Shown here: positions 6,599 to 7,266 of the stretch, piece by piece
How positions within the stretch are numbered: position 1 is the first letter of the stretch
Layout of the letters: the number at the start of each line of letters is the position of its first letter
Origin: a bacterium
GTDB lineage: Bacteria > Pseudomonadota > Alphaproteobacteria > Caulobacterales > Hyphomonadaceae
Reading direction: 5' to 3'
Assembly: GCA_030824255.1 (NCBI GenBank)
Contig: JAVBYB010000120.1
Span: 1 to 7,266 of the forward strand
Length of the DNA: 7,266 nucleotides
Made by a program: the position numbers and the translations under genes
Notes under the pieces: generated by a model
What the model saw: only the letters and a program-made list of their open reading frames with translations
What the model was told of the DNA's origin: nothing
Databases searched by the model: none

Positions 6599-6614
6599 TT
6601 AACGGTGACCTAAC
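6599..6614 (+). promoter_or_regulatory. CtrA-like binding site
   Basis: TTAA-CGGTGAC-CTAAC fits the alphaproteobacterial CtrA consensus TTAA-N7-TTAAC with one mismatch. It lies just upstream of the candidate mraZ promoter, where a cell-cycle regulator could activate or repress the dcw cluster. The second half-site is also part of a CGGTGA-type element and of the AACGGT/ACCGTT repeat, so another protein could be the true binder. Confidence 0.42.
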
Positions 6615-6620
6615 GTACCG

Positions 6621-6649
6621 TTGTTTCCCATACCCGCCCATGCTATCCC
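6621..6649 (+). promoter_or_regulatory. Candidate mraZ promoter
   Basis: TTGTTT (6621-6626) and TATCCC (6644-6649) are 17 bp apart, and the -10 is extended by TG (TGCTATCCC). Each hexamer matches the sigma-70 consensus only moderately, as is common in GC-rich alphaproteobacteria. The predicted transcript starts near 6656, giving a leader of about 80 nt before the mraZ ATG at 6737. The MraZ-box-like repeats fall inside this promoter. Confidence 0.4.
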
Positions 6650-6650
6650 G
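6626..6650 (-). promoter_or_regulatory. MraZ-box-like triple repeat (TGGGN every 10 bp)
   Basis: Read on the minus strand, the three pentamers are TGGGA (6626-6630), TGGGC (6636-6640) and CGGGA (6646-6650), each separated by exactly five bases. MraZ of E. coli binds TGGGN direct repeats with 5-nt spacers in front of its own gene, so autoregulation is likely. More TGGGN-type units follow on the plus strand at 6677-6681 (CGGGA), 6687-6691 (TGGGT) and 6705-6709 (TGGGA). The last pairs with TCCCA (6698-6702) as an inverted repeat. Confidence 0.6.
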
Positions 6651-6736
6651 TGATGCTCCACGGATGGGGCCCGTGGCGGGACAATCTGGGTGCCTCATCC
6701 CATGTGGGAACCGAGGCAAAGCGGGCAATCTGGAGC

Positions 6737-7201
6737 ATGTTTCTCTCCTCTTTCGAGAGCAGCGTAGACGTCAAGAAGCGGGTCTCGATCCCGGCGGCCT
6801 TTCGAAAGGCGCTGGGTGGGGCGGACACCGTCTATCTTTGGCCGTCGCTCGACAAACCCTGCATCGAGGGGGCTGGGCAGCAACTGATGGATGAGTTCGC
6901 GGACTCGATGGGCGATCTCGACCTGATGGACCGTCGGCGGGTGGCGTTGGCGAACTACATCATGGGCGAGGCGCGGCAGGCGAAATTCGACGAGGGCGGA
7001 CGGATCGTGCTGGACGCGGAACTTCTTTCCACCGGCGGCATCAGCGAGAAGGCTCGCTTCGTGGGTCTGGGCGATCGTTTCCAGATCTGGGAGCCGGCCG
7101 CCTATGACGCCATGAAGGCCGAGATGCGCGCCCTGGCGCTAGAAAGCCTGAGCCTGCTCAAGGCCAAGCCGCGTCGCGCGGGTCAGGCGGCCGCCGAATG
7201 A
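6737..7201 (+). CDS. mraZ: Transcriptional regulator MraZ
   Basis: This encodes 154 residues, typical for MraZ, the DNA-binding regulator encoded first in dcw clusters. It forms ring-shaped oligomers from two SpoVT/AbrB-like halves. The first half is SSVDVKKRVSIPAAFRKAL (residues 8-26) and the second is KFDEGGRIVLDAELL (residues 83-97). VGLGDRFQIWEPAAYDA (109-125) is the family ending of the second half. ATG at 6737 is chosen because MFLSSFESSVD matches the normal family N-terminus. The frame is open upstream to 6650, but that part does not resemble MraZ. GGAG (6732-6735) lies only one base before ATG, too close for a standard Shine-Dalgarno. The first loop reads DVKKR where the family normally has DxKGR, replacing Gly with Lys. 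The stop overlaps the start of rsmH (ATGA), as expected for coupled dcw genes. The protein probably represses its own operon through the repeats at 6626-6650. Confidence 0.95.
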   Translation: MFLSSFESSVDVKKRVSIPAAFRKALGGADTVYLWPSLDKPCIEGAGQQLMDEFADSMGDLDLMDRRRVALANYIMGEARQAKFDEGGRIVLDAELLSTGGISEKARFVGLGDRFQIWEPAAYDAMKAEMRALALESLSLLKAKPRRAGQAAAE

Positions 7202-7266
7202 GTGACGAACTCGTCTCCCCGCACGCTGGCACGCACGTCCCGGTCCTGATGGAAGAAGTGATCCAT
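7198..7266 (+). CDS. rsmH: 16S rRNA (cytosine-1402-N4)-methyltransferase RsmH, N-terminal fragment
   Basis: The first 23 codons are present and the rest lies beyond the window. The ATG at 7198-7200 overlaps the mraZ stop (ATGA). The peptide MSDELVSPHAGTHVPVLMEEVIH carries the N-terminal RsmH signature HxPVLxxEV. RsmH (formerly MraW) methylates N4 of C1402 in 16S rRNA and almost always follows mraZ. Overlap and lack of a clear Shine-Dalgarno suggest translation coupled to mraZ. Confidence 0.93.
   Translation, partial: MSDELVSPHAGTHVPVLMEEVIH

Larger units (their letters stand above)
6340..6736. promoter_or_regulatory. Divergent control region between the lipoprotein gene and mraZ
   Basis: This stretch of roughly 400 bp holds no gene I can support. 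It must carry the promoters of the lipoprotein gene (minus) and of the dcw cluster beginning with mraZ (plus). It contains two overlapping palindromes (6491-6517), a DnaA box (6530-6538), four CGGTGA hexamers (6502-6608), a CtrA-like site (6599-6614), an inverted repeat AACGGT/ACCGTT (6601-6606 and 6617-6622), and CCCA/TGGG repeats (6626-6709). A frame open from about 6650 joins mraZ but is better read as its leader. Confidence 0.7.

Noticed and set aside
6340..6650. A replication origin, suggested by DnaA-box-like sites
   Set aside because: Only one exact box and one weak relative are present, there is no AT-rich unwinding region, and neighbours are dcw and rnpB genes rather than the usual origin genes.
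6650..6736. A 29-residue N-terminal extension of MraZ
   Set aside because: It does not resemble MraZ N-termini, overlaps operator-like repeats and the expected transcript start, and MFLSSF at 6737 fits the family.

Overview
The window looks like chromosomal DNA from a GC-rich alphaproteobacterium, plausibly of the Caulobacterales/Hyphomonadaceae type. The evidence is an alphaproteobacterial-style RNase P RNA, an OprP-type porin, the start of a dcw (division and cell wall) cluster preceded by CtrA-like and DnaA-box-like sites, and GC-rich codon use throughout. The family-level placement is an inference. No mobile element, CRISPR array, tRNA or rRNA was seen.

Layout. Positions 1-351 hold the C-terminal end of a methyl-accepting chemotaxis protein. 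Positions 411-1784 encode an outer-membrane porin of the OprO/OprP type, followed by a hairpin terminator. Positions 1911-2888 (an FMN-dependent NADH:quinone reductase / nitronate monooxygenase-like protein) and 2898-3569 (a small sulfotransferase-family protein) are 9 nt apart and probably co-transcribed; an imperfect palindrome that could be an operator lies just before the first. On the minus strand are an exported SGNH-type hydrolase (3812-4537) and a small periplasmic cytochrome c (4691-5014). Between the sulfotransferase and the hydrolase lies a decayed second copy of the cytochrome c gene, including its terminator, so the hydrolase gene sits between two copies of the same 3' gene end.

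The RNase P RNA gene (rnpB, about 5158-5607, plus) runs divergently from cytochrome c and ends about 10 nt from the stop codon of a convergent lipoprotein gene of unknown function (5617-6339, minus). The remaining roughly 400 bp before mraZ is unusually rich in signals: overlapping palindromes, four copies of CGGTGA, a perfect DnaA box, a CtrA-like site, and three NCCCA repeats at exact 10-bp spacing that resemble MraZ operators. It leads into mraZ (6737-7201) and the first 23 codons of rsmH (7198 onward), joined by an ATGA stop/start overlap.

Most genes are ordinary household or envelope genes and I see no convincing new multi-gene system. The observations most worth checking are the cytochrome c remnant flanking the hydrolase gene and the dense control region in front of mraZ.
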